A stretch of DNA of 64,000 bases from Pedobacter cryoconitis (GCF_014200595.1 NZ_JACHCG010000007.1:1-64000), one strand, 5' to 3'; positions 46,924-56,143 are shown, counted from the stretch's first letter. The notes: generated from the sequence alone by a model not told the origin. Translations and numbers: made by a program.

Positions 46924-49900
46924 ATGCTTAGAAAATTTACTAAACATCTGTTCTTTTGCCTGCTGCTGATCGCAGTTTCGGTAAAAGCCTGGGCTCAGAC
47001 TTCTGATATTACCGGGATCGTAAAAGATGAAATGGGGCAGCCCTTAATTGGCGCCACCATACTTTTACAGAATATGAAAACCAATGATAAGAAGGGGATC
47101 ATGGTGAATAAAGATGGCAAGTTCCTGATCAGCGGGCTGTCTGCAAATGTTCCTTACACTATCAGTGCTTCTTACATTGGTTATGCGACAAAAACGATTA
47201 ATAACTATCTGCTCAAAGCAGGCGAACAGGCCACGCTGCTGATTCAGCTAAACCCTGATTCCAAAGCTTTATCAGACGTGGTCATTGTCGGGTACGGAAG
47301 TCAGAAGGCAAAAGACGTGACCACCTCAATTGCGAGTATTAAAGCTGCTGATATAGAAAATCAGCCTATCAGCAATGCTGCGGAGGCTATGGTTGGTAAG
47401 ATGGCAGGTGTACAGGTTTCACAAGGCTCTGGCACACCAGGAGGAGCATTGTCCATTAAAGTAAGAGGAGTAGGGACGATCACCGCAGGTTCCAATCCTT
47501 TGTATGTTATTGACGGCGTGCCAATTTCCAATGACAATATCAACACTTTAAACACTAATGACATTGCTTCTATTGAGGTACTGAAAGATGCATCCTCAGC
47601 AGCTATTTATGGTTCCAGAGGTTCTAACGGTGTAGTGCTGATTACTACCAAACAAGGTAAGAATGGAGTTTCTACCATCAATGTAAACAGTTATACCGGC
47701 TGGCAAACACTATCGCACAAAATCAAAATGATGGATGCCTATCAATATTCTCAAATGGTGCTGGATTCAAGAAACAACTCCTACACAGATGCGATGGATG
47801 CCATTAACAGAAAAAACAATGCTTTAGGTTCACCTGCTGTTAATTACAACATCAATGATAGTAATGGCACTCGTTTGTTTAATACTTCGAACAATACTAA
47901 TACGGTAATTCCACAAGAAATTCTACCTTATCTGCAAGGGCAGCAAGGCTTAACCAATACGGACTGGCAAGATCAGATTTTTAGAGTAGCACCTATACAA
48001 AATCATTCTATTTCTGCTGCAGGTGGTAGCGAGCTGCTTAAATATTATGCCTCTCTGGAATACTTTAATCAGGATGGTATCATTATCAACAGTGGTTTTA
48101 AACGTTATAGTGGCAGATTAAACCTCGAAGGAAAAAAAGGGAAAGTAAGATATGGTGTTAATTTCAATCCATCGGTCATCAATGAAAAAAGGGTGAATGC
48201 CAATGGTGCTTACAACTCGAATGGTGGAGGTATCGTTGCATCCGCCTTGCATTATTCACCTATTTTTCCGGTATATAATCCAGATGGAAGTTATAGCTAT
48301 GCACAAAACTCGTGGAGTCCGGGAACTATTACAACATTACCTAACAATACCGTAGCAAGCGGAAACGGTGAAACTCAGGCCTGGAACCCGGTTGCTTTAG
48401 CTAATCTGCAAAAGGATGATGTGAGTTCTCACCGAATGACAGGAAGCGCATTTATAGAAGCAGAAATATTCAAAGACCTGAAATACAAACTTCAGTTAGG
48501 TGCTGATATCTTCAATAGTTCAGAAGATACTTTCAGGCCTTCTACAATCCCTCAATCCAATACTGCCGGTAATCCGTTATCGGAAGCTACAGGCTCTTCC
48601 AGAACGATTAAAGAAACCAACTGGTTATTAGAACACACTTTAAACTATAATAAGACAATTGGAGATCATAGTATCAATGCTTTATTGGGCTGGTCTAATC
48701 AGAAAGATGATTTAAGTGGAAATTACGCTTTTGCTTCTAAAGGATTTATCAGTGATCAGGTCGAATACCTGAGTGCGGGTCTGGTGACCAATGGAACTTC
48801 TACCCGTACCCAATGGGCCTTAGCATCCGGCATCGCAAGATTGCAGTATAGCTACAAAGGAAAATACTTGTTTACCGGTTCAGTAAGAGCGGACGGATCA
48901 TCTAAATTTGGAAAGAACAACAAGTGGGGGTATTTCCCATCGGCATCCCTTGGATGGAGATTATCAGAGGAAGACTTCCTTAAAAACTCTGAAGCAATCT
49001 CTGACTTGAAATTAAGGGCTAGTTACGGTTTAACCGGTAATTTTAATATCCCTAATTACGGATCACAAGGTGCAATGACTAATTATGGTTATGTATTTGG
49101 TGGCGCCACTCCATCTGTTGTAAATGGTGCAGCTCCATTTGCACAGCCTAATGATGATTTGAAATGGGAAAAAACAGCACAATTGAATCTTGGATTCGAT
49201 GCTTCTTTTTTCAAGAACAAGCTGACTTTATCTGTTGATGTTTATAACAGTAATACCAACAATTTATTACTGAATGTACCGGTCCCTATTTCTACTGGTT
49301 TTTCTACCGAGTTGAAAAATATCGGTAAAGTAAACAATAAGGGGATCGATGTCAATTTAGGTACACAACAGCAATTTGGCGGCGTGAGGTGGACTGCAAA
49401 CGCGAACTTCTCGAAGAACATCAATAAAGTTGTAGAACTCGGCCCTGGTAATGCAGACATTATCAAGACTGGATCTGTTGCGAATGCCTATTTCATTACC
49501 AGAGTTGGTGAGCCAATTGGTTCTTATTACCTGCCAGTAGTTTTGGGTGTATTCAAAAATCAGGCAGAGGTTAATGCTTACCCGCATTACACAGATACCC
49601 AGGGGAATTATGACCTGAATACCTCTAAACCCGGTGATTTTAAATTTAAAGACGTAGATGGTGACGGGGTGATTGATCTGACCAAAGACAGAGAAATTGT
49701 TGGAAATTACCTGCCTAAATTCACATACGGCTTTGCAACCTCAGCAGAATATAAAGGCGTAGATCTGAATATCTCTATGCAAGGCGTTTACGGTAATAAA
49801 ATTCTGAATCTTTCCCGCAGATATTTTGCGAACAAAGAAGGTAACATGAATAACATGGTAAGCTCTCTGGATCGCTGGATGTCAGAAAGCAATTCAGGAA

Positions 49901-50217
49901 GCGGTCAGGATGTAAGAGCTAACCGTGCCGCAAAAGGCAGTAACGGAACAACCTCTACCTGGCACGTTGAAGACGGATCTTATTTAAGAATCCGCAACAT
50001 TGCTTTAGGTTATACTTTCCCAACTGATTTAGTGAAGAAGATGACCCTAACCAAGCTCAGAGTATATCTTTCGGTACAGAACCCTTTTACTTTCACGAAG
50101 TACTCAGGATACAATCCAGAGGTAACCAACCGATCTGACGCGACGACAAACGGCGAAGACTACGGCGTTTATCCAACCTCAAAAACAATATCCTTAGGTA
50201 TCAACATCACTTTATAA
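46924..50217 (+). CDS. SusC/RagA-family TonB-linked outer-membrane transporter
   Basis: A 1097-residue receptor. The signal peptide ends near residue 24 (AWAQ). A carboxypeptidase-regulatory-like beta domain (about 28-110, SDITGIVKDEMGQPLIGATI) is followed by the TonB box and plug (about 115-240, VVIVGYGSQKAKDVTTSI and PLYVIDGVPI) and a 22-strand barrel to the end (ISLGINITL). There is no N-terminal STN domain. With SusD it should import an oligosaccharide or other large nutrient; the substrate is not predictable because no degradative enzyme is next to it. Energy comes from an ExbBD-TonB system, possibly another than the 10-kb one. Confidence 0.93.
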   Translation: MLRKFTKHLFFCLLLIAVSVKAWAQTSDITGIVKDEMGQPLIGATILLQNMKTNDKKGIMVNKDGKFLISGLSANVPYTISASYIGYATKTINNYLLKAGEQATLLIQLNPDSKALSDVVIVGYGSQKAKDVTTSIASIKAADIENQPISNAAEAMVGKMAGVQVSQGSGTPGGALSIKVRGVGTITAGSNPLYVIDGVPISNDNINTLNTNDIASIEVLKDASSAAIYGSRGSNGVVLITTKQGKNGVSTINVNSYTGWQTLSHKIKMMDAYQYSQMVLDSRNNSYTDAMDAINRKNNALGSPAVNYNINDSNGTRLFNTSNNTNTVIPQEILPYLQGQQGLTNTDWQDQIFRVAPIQNHSISAAGGSELLKYYASLEYFNQDGIIINSGFKRYSGRLNLEGKKGKVRYGVNFNPSVINEKRVNANGAYNSNGGGIVASALHYSPIFPVYNPDGSYSYAQNSWSPGTITTLPNNTVASGNGETQAWNPVALANLQKDDVSSHRMTGSAFIEAEIFKDLKYKLQLGADIFNSSEDTFRPSTIPQSNTAGNPLSEATGSSRTIKETNWLLEHTLNYNKTIGDHSINALLGWSNQKDDLSGNYAFASKGFISDQVEYLSAGLVTNGTSTRTQWALASGIARLQYSYKGKYLFTGSVRADGSSKFGKNNKWGYFPSASLGWRLSEEDFLKNSEAISDLKLRASYGLTGNFNIPNYGSQGAMTNYGYVFGGATPSVVNGAAPFAQPNDDLKWEKTAQLNLGFDASFFKNKLTLSVDVYNSNTNNLLLNVPVPISTGFSTELKNIGKVNNKGIDVNLGTQQQFGGVRWTANANFSKNINKVVELGPGNADIIKTGSVANAYFITRVGEPIGSYYLPVVLGVFKNQAEVNAYPHYTDTQGNYDLNTSKPGDFKFKDVDGDGVIDLTKDREIVGNYLPKFTYGFATSAEYKGVDLNISMQGVYGNKILNLSRRYFANKEGNMNNMVSSLDRWMSESNSGSGQDVRANRAAKGSNGTTSTWHVEDGSYLRIRNIALGYTFPTDLVKKMTLTKLRVYLSVQNPFTFTKYSGYNPEVTNRSDATTNGEDYGVYPTSKTISLGINITL

Positions 50218-50227
50218 AATCAGAACC

Positions 50228-51592
50228 ATGAAAAATTATATATACATTCTTATTGGTGGTTTAATGCTGACAGCCACTTCCTGCAAGAAATTCCTGGATT
50301 TAAAGCCACAGGATTCCTATACCGAAAATACCTTTTATGTAGATGAGAAAGGCCTTCAGGGAGGCCTGATCAGTTGCTATGATGCTTTACAAACTGATAG
50401 CCTTTATGGAAACAATCTGTTGACCCTTGGTGAAATCCGTGGAGACAATGTCACTGACAACGATCCCGGTTCAGGAGCAGGCGTGCGGAATCAAATCGAA
50501 GTATTCGCTGAAACTTCGGCTAACAACATCCTTTCCGGCAGCTGGCAAGGACATTATAAAGCTATTTACCGTTGTAATATCATTCTGGACAGGGCGCCTG
50601 CCATTGTGATGAATGAAACTACAAAAAACCAGATCATTGCACAGGCAAAATTTATCCGTGCCCTCAGCTACTTCAACTTAACCAGACTCTGGGGGAATGT
50701 CCCATTAATCACTAAGGTTCAAAAAACAGAAGAAGCCCGTGAAAACAGCCGTTCCACACCCGCACAGGTTTATCAGCAAATTATGAGTGACCTGACGGAT
50801 GCAGCAGGGAAACTCCCTGTCTCCTGGTCTGATGCCCAAAGAGGAAGAGCAACCAGTTACGCTGCTTCAGCCCTTTTAGGTAAAGTTTATCTTTATCAAA
50901 AGAACTACACAATGGCAGCTTCAACCCTGCAACCCGTAGTTGCTGCAATCTATGCCGGAACTACCTTAGCAACCGTACCACAGACCACCACCTTTCCTAA
51001 TGCGCTAAAAACCAGTAAAGACATCATCTTTGCAGTTCAATACCTGTCAGGTGGTGTAAAAGAATTTGTAAATCAGGATAACCGTTATAGAAATAACAAC
51101 AACACCAATATCATTACCCTGCCACAAAGCCTGTTTGAAGCCGGTGATAACCGTAAAGGACTCCTTGCTGTGACGGGTACAGGTGGCCGTCCGGGAAAAT
51201 TTAATACCCCGCAAGTGAATAACGAAACCAGCAGTGACTTTCCAGTACTCCGTTGTGCAGAAGTGCTATTAATGTATGCAGAAGCCTTAAATGAGACTGC
51301 TTACGGAAACGCAGAAGCATTCACAGCACTGAATGCGGTACGTGCCAATGCAGGTATTACTGCGAAAACCCCTGCAACGCTGACCTCGCAGAGCTCCTTC
51401 AGAACAGCCCTTTATTTAGAAAGAAGATTAGAACTGGCCTTAGAAGCCGACCGCTGGTTTGACATTGTGAGAACCAATCAAATGGCCACTGTCTTTCCCG
51501 GTATTCCAGCCTTCAGAAGTATCTATCCAGTACCACAAGTAGAAATTGATAACGTCAATAAAAAAGACGGCTGGCAGAACACCGGCTACTAA
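50228..51592 (+). CDS. SusD/RagB-family nutrient-binding lipoprotein
   Basis: A 454-residue surface lipoprotein (TSC, Cys19), 10 bases after SusC. It shows the SusD start KFLDLKPQDSYTENTFY, the TPR-like helices (YFNLTRLWGNVPLI, AASALLGKVYLYQKNY) and the end LRCAEVLLMYAEALNE and LERRLELALEADRWFDIVRT. SusD caps the SusC barrel and captures the ligand. At 454 residues it is on the short side of the family. Confidence 0.93.
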   Translation: MKNYIYILIGGLMLTATSCKKFLDLKPQDSYTENTFYVDEKGLQGGLISCYDALQTDSLYGNNLLTLGEIRGDNVTDNDPGSGAGVRNQIEVFAETSANNILSGSWQGHYKAIYRCNIILDRAPAIVMNETTKNQIIAQAKFIRALSYFNLTRLWGNVPLITKVQKTEEARENSRSTPAQVYQQIMSDLTDAAGKLPVSWSDAQRGRATSYAASALLGKVYLYQKNYTMAASTLQPVVAAIYAGTTLATVPQTTTFPNALKTSKDIIFAVQYLSGGVKEFVNQDNRYRNNNNTNIITLPQSLFEAGDNRKGLLAVTGTGGRPGKFNTPQVNNETSSDFPVLRCAEVLLMYAEALNETAYGNAEAFTALNAVRANAGITAKTPATLTSQSSFRTALYLERRLELALEADRWFDIVRTNQMATVFPGIPAFRSIYPVPQVEIDNVNKKDGWQNTGY

Positions 51593-51594
51593 AA

Positions 51595-51632
51595 AAAATC
51601 GTAGCAGTTACCAGAATAACTGCTACGATTTT
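51595..51632 (+). terminator. Terminator of the SusCD transcript
   Basis: A perfect 16-bp stem (51595-51610 with 51617-51632) and a six-base loop, starting right after the SusD stop. The stem is A/T at its base and ends in TTTT. The YdcF-like gene begins 22 bases later, so read-through or a separate promoter is needed for it. Confidence 0.8.
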
Positions 51633-51654
51633 AACAACTTTAACAAAAAAAACT

Positions 51655-52911
51655 ATGAAAGCTTCTTTCCTGCTGTTTTGCAGCTGGCTCATCACAATTA
51701 CAGCTATTGCTCAAAATCAAACCCATGGGCCATCCAATCAATACATCCTTCAAAACACGGCAAACCCCGTTCAGTATAAAAACTATTACCTGCTGACCCT
51801 ATTACAAAAAGATGCCGCGGTAAAGACACTGATCCAAAAAGACCCTATATTCAGCGAACTGCTAAAAAACAAGACAACCACCATCAACGCTGCATTAAAA
51901 AACTGCGCAAGCGACATCCCATGTCTCACTACAACAATCAAACTCAGTCCCGAAGAAATAACAGCAGTAAGTAACCGTCTGCAAGCCCTTTTTAAACCAG
52001 GAAATGCATTAGCCCTGTTGATTAGCCGCGACCTCATTCCATCTGGCTGTTATAACAGCTATGAAAATCTTAAGCCCGTAGAAATGCTAACCAAAGCCTG
52101 GGAACAAGATGCCAATGCCATAAACCATGTCATCGACGTCTACGTAAACGGTCAAAAGCCCAATTACCCGGCCATAGACTCCATTAGTTTTGACCTAAAA
52201 GACAAAAACTATCCAGAATTAGTCAATACCAATGCAAAACTGAGCCTGACCCCAAAAAACACCCTATACTTTGAACCCTCCCTGCAATTTGCGTTAACCG
52301 CATTGGAAATCAACGAAAGAAATGATGCTGCCGATTACGAGCCCATGACCAGCACTGTAAACAAAGCCGCTCTTTCTTCCATTAAAAACACAAACTTCAA
52401 AGCCTATCCTTATACCCTGATTCTTGTACCCGGAGAAGGGCCCGAAGAACACGATACCGAACTCAGCGCAGGAGGGATGCTTCGCTGCCGTCTTGCCGCA
52501 GAACAATACCAAAAGAAAGCAGCACCCTACATTATGGTTTCCGGTGGGAGAGTGCACCCCTATAAAACAAAATATAGTGAAGCTTACGAAATGAAGAAAT
52601 TTCTGATGCAAACCTTACAAATTCCAGAAAGTGCTATCCTGATGGAACCACATGCCAGGCACACCACTACTAACCTGCGTAACGCTTCAAGACTCATTTA
52701 TCGTTACCACATCCCAATGGAACAACCTGCACTGGTTGTAACTACTAGATCACAAAGTATGTACATCAGTGATATCATGCCTCAGCGCTGTATCAAAGAA
52801 CTAGGGTATGAACCCTACAAAGCCGGAAAACGTTTATCAGACAACGACCTTGAATTTTATCCGAATATCAAATCCTTACAAATAGATTTTGATGAACCCA
52901 TGGACCCGTAG
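51655..52911 (+). CDS. Exported YdcF/ElyC/SanA-family protein (DUF218)
   Basis: A 418-residue protein with a signal peptide (ends near residue 19, AIAQ). Residues about 25-240 are a helical region of unknown kind. Residues about 250-400 are a DUF218 domain: TLILVPGEGPEEHD, AAEQYQKKAAPYIMVSGG, SEAYEMKKFLMQTLQIPESAILMEPHARHTTTNLRNASRLI and ALVVTTRSQSMYISD. DUF218 proteins act in the envelope, and ElyC affects peptidoglycan and undecaprenyl carriers in Escherichia coli, but no reaction is agreed. Codon choice is richer in C-ending codons than in nearby plus-strand genes. It follows SusD across a strong terminator. Confidence 0.8.
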   Translation: MKASFLLFCSWLITITAIAQNQTHGPSNQYILQNTANPVQYKNYYLLTLLQKDAAVKTLIQKDPIFSELLKNKTTTINAALKNCASDIPCLTTTIKLSPEEITAVSNRLQALFKPGNALALLISRDLIPSGCYNSYENLKPVEMLTKAWEQDANAINHVIDVYVNGQKPNYPAIDSISFDLKDKNYPELVNTNAKLSLTPKNTLYFEPSLQFALTALEINERNDAADYEPMTSTVNKAALSSIKNTNFKAYPYTLILVPGEGPEEHDTELSAGGMLRCRLAAEQYQKKAAPYIMVSGGRVHPYKTKYSEAYEMKKFLMQTLQIPESAILMEPHARHTTTNLRNASRLIYRYHIPMEQPALVVTTRSQSMYISDIMPQRCIKELGYEPYKAGKRLSDNDLEFYPNIKSLQIDFDEPMDP

Positions 52912-52930
52912 GGTTCATCAAAATTTTTCT
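52887..52930 (+). terminator. Terminator overlapping the end of the YdcF-like gene
   Basis: TTTTGATGAACCC (52887-52899) and GGGTTCATCAAAA (52911-52923) form a perfect 13-bp stem with an 11-base loop, and T5 follows. The left arm and the stop codon are part of the gene. Confidence 0.8.
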
Positions 52931-53074
52931 CCTTTAGGCCCCTTCTATCGGAGGGAGTTCCAATTATTTCTTCTATCAGTTTCTTCTGTCCGGTTGCTGT
53001 ATATTTTTTTCTTTTAAGCTCCTCCTGTTTTTTTTCTCAACCAAACACGAAACAACCCAAATCCATCCATTTCT
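52931..53074. other. Non-coding pyrimidine-rich spacer
   Basis: No gene or RNA motif is seen. The plus strand is strikingly rich in C and T, with several T runs up to eight bases. It separates the YdcF terminator from the long hairpin. Confidence 0.6.
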
Positions 53075-53237
53075 CTAACATCTAAGCGGATTTCCAGGAA
53101 GGGAAAACTATTAGAAAAACAAAAACCACCCTGCTATATTTCTGACATGTTTAATCGCTTTTCGCGGTTAAATCCGTCAGAAATATAGCAGGGTGGTTTT
53201 TGTTTCTATCTTTCCTGGAAAACCCCTCAGATCCTAG
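53075..53237. repeat. Very long imperfect inverted repeat
   Basis: The core is a 28-bp perfect match (53119-53146 with 53176-53203). Outside it the arms carry an unequal stretch, then TTTCCAGG (53091-53098) pairs with CCTGGAAA (53214-53221), and a weaker pairing continues to about 53075 and 53237. Inside, the 29-base loop holds its own 9-bp stem (53150-53158 with 53164-53172, one G-T pair). The right end includes the stop codon of the 134-residue gene. It may be a terminator-like structured RNA, or a miniature palindromic mobile element; no second copy is seen in this window. Confidence 0.8.
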
Positions 53238-53638
53238 TTAAATGGCCGTTTGGTAATACTCGTGTTCCCCATGGCGCTTTTCTCGTACAACCCCACACAA
53301 CTCCTATCGAACGAACTATCAAAATTCACCTTTCCAGCCCCTAACTCCGTCGGTACCTTACTACCTTCCAAAAAATAATAAACCTTTGTATTCCCACCCT
53401 TATGATGCGGCTTATAATTCCCATAAGTTTCCATTTCCGACCAGATCGTATCCTTCACCGTAACCGCGAAAACATACTGAACCGGTCCCGTATTATTCTC
53501 ATTTCTATACTGGGCAACCTCCTTGAAACCAGCCTTAAGATCGCCCGCACCAGGTTGAAAAAACGTGCCCTTCAACATCCAGCCCACTAAAACCACTACA
53601 AGAACCCCCAGGAAAATATTAATCTTTGTATTGCGCAT
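53234..53638 (-). CDS. Small hypothetical membrane-anchored protein
   Basis: A 134-residue protein with a single N-terminal hydrophobic segment (7-24, INIFLGVLVVVLVGWMLKG-like) and a soluble remainder (FAVTVKDTIWSEMETYGNYKPHHKGGNTKVYYFLEG). No family is recognised. The periplasmic part is probably a small beta-rich domain. It begins six bases after the lysine aminotransferase stop, so it is translated from that transcript, but a functional link is unknown. Its last codons lie next to, and its stop lies in, the long inverted repeat. Confidence 0.6.
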   Translation of the reverse strand: MRNTKINIFLGVLVVVLVGWMLKGTFFQPGAGDLKAGFKEVAQYRNENNTGPVQYVFAVTVKDTIWSEMETYGNYKPHHKGGNTKVYYFLEGSKVPTELGAGKVNFDSSFDRSCVGLYEKSAMGNTSITKRPFN

Positions 53639-53644
53639 TCTATC

Positions 53645-54976
53645 CTATAAATCAACTAATACCTTATGCATAACCTCTAAACCCAGATCAATATGACTCT
53701 TCTCCATAATCAATGCAGGGCGGAAACGAACCGTTTGCGGCCCACAACCCAGGAACATTACATTATGCTCCAGACCCTTCTGAATAAACGCATTACGCAT
53801 CTCACCATTCGGGAAATCAAAAGCACAAAGCAAGCCCTTGCCTCTAACATTACTAATCTTATCATACTTCTGAGCTAACCCTTTCAGGTTCTCCTTCAAA
53901 TATCCACCAACACTGGCCGCGTGATCGCACAATTGATCTTCCTCAATAATCTGAAGAATCTTTGTTGCTCTCACCATATCAACAAGGTTACCACCCCAGG
54001 TAGAATTAATCCTTGAAGGAACGCGGAAAACATTATTCTCTATCTCATCCACCTTATTCCCCACTAATATTCCGCAAACCTGCATTTTCTTACCAAAAGC
54101 AAGAATATCAGGACGTGCTTTTTCACTATAATGCTGATGGCACCAGAACTTGCCCGTTAACCCGACACCAGTTTGTACCTCATCATAAATCAGGAAAGCA
54201 TCATTCTCATCAGCAATGCCGCGGAGTTGAACTAAAAACTCTTCACGTAAATGATTATCACCACCCTCAGACTGGATTGGCTCAATAATAATCGCACAGA
54301 TCTCATCCTTATAATCGGCAAAAGCCTGTTTCACCTGGGCAATAGAAAGCTCTTCCGTGCTGATTGCCGTTGCTAAATTATCATGCTCCAGCGGGAACTT
54401 TACCGTAGGAATAGAAACCCTTGGCCAGTCAAACTTGGCGAACCATTTAGTCTTGTCTGGTGATGTATTTGTTAAACTTAAAGTATAACCAGTTCTGCCA
54501 TGGAAGGCCTTTTCGAAATGGAGTACTTTAAATCCTTTTTCTTCTTTGTGACCCTTCGCAAAATTTTTCTGAACCTTCCAGTCCATTGCAACCTTAATCG
54601 CATTTTCAATAGCTAATCCGCCACCTGCAATAAAAAAAGCATGAGGAAGATAAGAAGGGATACCAATCGCGCCAAAAGTTTTTACAAATTCTGCATACTG
54701 CTGCGTATACACATCAGAATTTGAAGGGTTTGCCATTGCCGCCTGCAACAGATTTTGTGTAAAAACAGCATCATTAACCATTTTTGGATGATTATATCCA
54801 AGGGGAACAGATGCGAAACAAGTAAAGAAATCCAGTAATGTCCGCTTGTACTTTGAGTCGTAAATGTATGCTCCCTGGCTTTGTCCCATGTCATAGGTTA
54901 AATCAAATCCGTCAGCTAAAACGTGCTGACTTAAAATCTCATTGACCTGATCAGGAGCTACAGTAAGTTGGTACAT
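53645..54976 (-). CDS. lat: L-lysine 6-transaminase
   Basis: A 443-residue class III PLP aminotransferase. It shows the LAT type start (VNEILSQHVLADGFDLTYDMGQSQGAYIYD) and FTCFASVPLGYNHPKM; PLP binds a lysine in AFGKKMQVCG (Lys296 or 297). The enzyme moves the epsilon-amino group of lysine to 2-oxoglutarate, making 2-aminoadipate semialdehyde (piperideine-6-carboxylate), and could feed lysine breakdown. It shares a transcript with the small membrane protein. Confidence 0.9.
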   Translation of the reverse strand: MYQLTVAPDQVNEILSQHVLADGFDLTYDMGQSQGAYIYDSKYKRTLLDFFTCFASVPLGYNHPKMVNDAVFTQNLLQAAMANPSNSDVYTQQYAEFVKTFGAIGIPSYLPHAFFIAGGGLAIENAIKVAMDWKVQKNFAKGHKEEKGFKVLHFEKAFHGRTGYTLSLTNTSPDKTKWFAKFDWPRVSIPTVKFPLEHDNLATAISTEELSIAQVKQAFADYKDEICAIIIEPIQSEGGDNHLREEFLVQLRGIADENDAFLIYDEVQTGVGLTGKFWCHQHYSEKARPDILAFGKKMQVCGILVGNKVDEIENNVFRVPSRINSTWGGNLVDMVRATKILQIIEEDQLCDHAASVGGYLKENLKGLAQKYDKISNVRGKGLLCAFDFPNGEMRNAFIQKGLEHNVMFLGCGPQTVRFRPALIMEKSHIDLGLEVMHKVLVDL

Positions 54977-54998
54977 AATTCTTATATTTTGGTTTATC

Positions 54999-55006
54999 CA
55001 AATTTA
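54999..55006 (-). promoter_or_regulatory. Candidate -7 promoter element for lat
   Basis: TAAATTTG on the minus strand matches TAnnTTTG and ends 22 bases before the lat ATG. An inverted repeat lies directly upstream. Confidence 0.45.
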
Positions 55007-55008
55007 GT

Positions 55009-55044
55009 AAAATGCCCCTGAATAACAAGTTTGGGGCATATTTT
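55009..55044 (-). terminator. Hairpin upstream of lat: terminator or operator
   Basis: ATGCCCC (55012-55018) pairs with GGGGCAT (55033-55039), extended by A/T pairs. On the minus strand it is followed by TTTTACT, so it could end the upstream PLP gene 130 bases away; it also covers the -33 region of lat, so an operator role is possible. Confidence 0.5.
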
Positions 55045-55173
55045 GCCTAAAAAACCAAAAACAAGGTTTAAACTGTTTAAAGTATGATTTTGAGAGAAAA
55101 ATATTTTTAACGTCACAAATGTTAATAATTTTCATGACACCTCTCAGACAGATTCGTGTTACCAAAGGCAGAT

Positions 55174-56052
55174 TTAGTCTTTTAATTTATCTTTCATTCC
55201 CATGATCCCCAATAATCCGCCAGTATGCAAAGCCACAATTTTTTCCTCCTTCGTAAAATAACCCTTACATGCTAAATCGTTAATCGAGAAAAACATTTTG
55301 GCCGTGTAAACAGGGTCGATCAACATTCCATGTTTAGCCGTAAAACCTTTAATAAAGTCCAGCAAACCGGGGGTAGTTTTCGCATAACCACCAAAATGAT
55401 AATCCGTATGTAAAATCAATCGTGGATCGTCCGCAGATACATATCCGCTCATTTCTTCCCTGATAAACTCACCACCCTTTAGGACAGGGATCACATGGAG
55501 TTTCGTTTTTAAACCCGCTTTTTGAATGCCTTGTAATAAGCCTGCCGCCGTTGTACCAGTTCCAGCTGCACAAAAAAGATGAGCTGTATCTTGCGGAAGC
55601 TCAGCAATAATTTCAGCACAACCCAGCACTGCCTCAGCACAAGCACCACCCTCATCAATAAAATAAGTGTCAGCGTGCTTCGCCGAATATTCCGCATAAC
55701 AGGCATGTTTCTCCTTATAAGCCCCCCTGTCGATAAAAATCAGCTCCATTCCATATAAAGAACAAAGCACGAGCATCTCATTGTTTACCTTTTCACCCCT
55801 CACAAAAGCTGTAGCTTTTAATCCTGATCTCGCAGCTGCGGAAGCAGTAGCCACCAGGTGATTCGAATAAGCGCCGCCAAAAGTGACCAGGTGTGTTTTT
55901 CTTTTGACTATCACATCCTGTAAAATATATTTCAGTTTACGCCACTTATTCCCCGAAATATAAGGGTCAATTAAATCATCCCGTTTGACCCATAACCCAG
56001 ATAAATACGAATGTTTTAACTGCTGTAAAGGGCTGTGTAAATCTGTAAACAT
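55174..56052 (-). CDS. PLP-dependent enzyme, ACC deaminase / D-cysteine desulfhydrase family
   Basis: A 292-residue fold-type II PLP enzyme, starting at the ATG at 56052; a TTG two codons upstream is less likely. The start LHSPLQQLKHSYLSGLWVKRDDLIDPYISGNKWRKLKY holds the PLP lysine in GNKWRKL, followed by TFGGAYSNHLVATASAAA and CAAGTGTTAAGLL for phosphate binding. Members act as 1-aminocyclopropane-1-carboxylate deaminases or D-cysteine desulfhydrases; residues here do not decide and the substrate is open. It is a little shorter than typical 330-residue members. Confidence 0.82.
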   Translation of the reverse strand: MFTDLHSPLQQLKHSYLSGLWVKRDDLIDPYISGNKWRKLKYILQDVIVKRKTHLVTFGGAYSNHLVATASAAARSGLKATAFVRGEKVNNEMLVLCSLYGMELIFIDRGAYKEKHACYAEYSAKHADTYFIDEGGACAEAVLGCAEIIAELPQDTAHLFCAAGTGTTAAGLLQGIQKAGLKTKLHVIPVLKGGEFIREEMSGYVSADDPRLILHTDYHFGGYAKTTPGLLDFIKGFTAKHGMLIDPVYTAKMFFSINDLACKGYFTKEEKIVALHTGGLLGIMGMKDKLKD

Positions 56053-56135
56053 GAACAAATTTAACGCGTTTAGCTTAAAATTAAACTATAAACAATTTTA
56101 TCGGCTAAATTTCAACTTTTCTACAACTTAAAGAT

Positions 56136-56143
56136 TAGTTTTG
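56136..56143 (+). promoter_or_regulatory. Candidate -7 promoter element for rluD
   Basis: TAGTTTTG matches TAnnTTTG. It would give a leader of about 75 bases, longer than for most genes here, holding a small hairpin (CTCTCCTAAAGAG). Confidence 0.35.
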
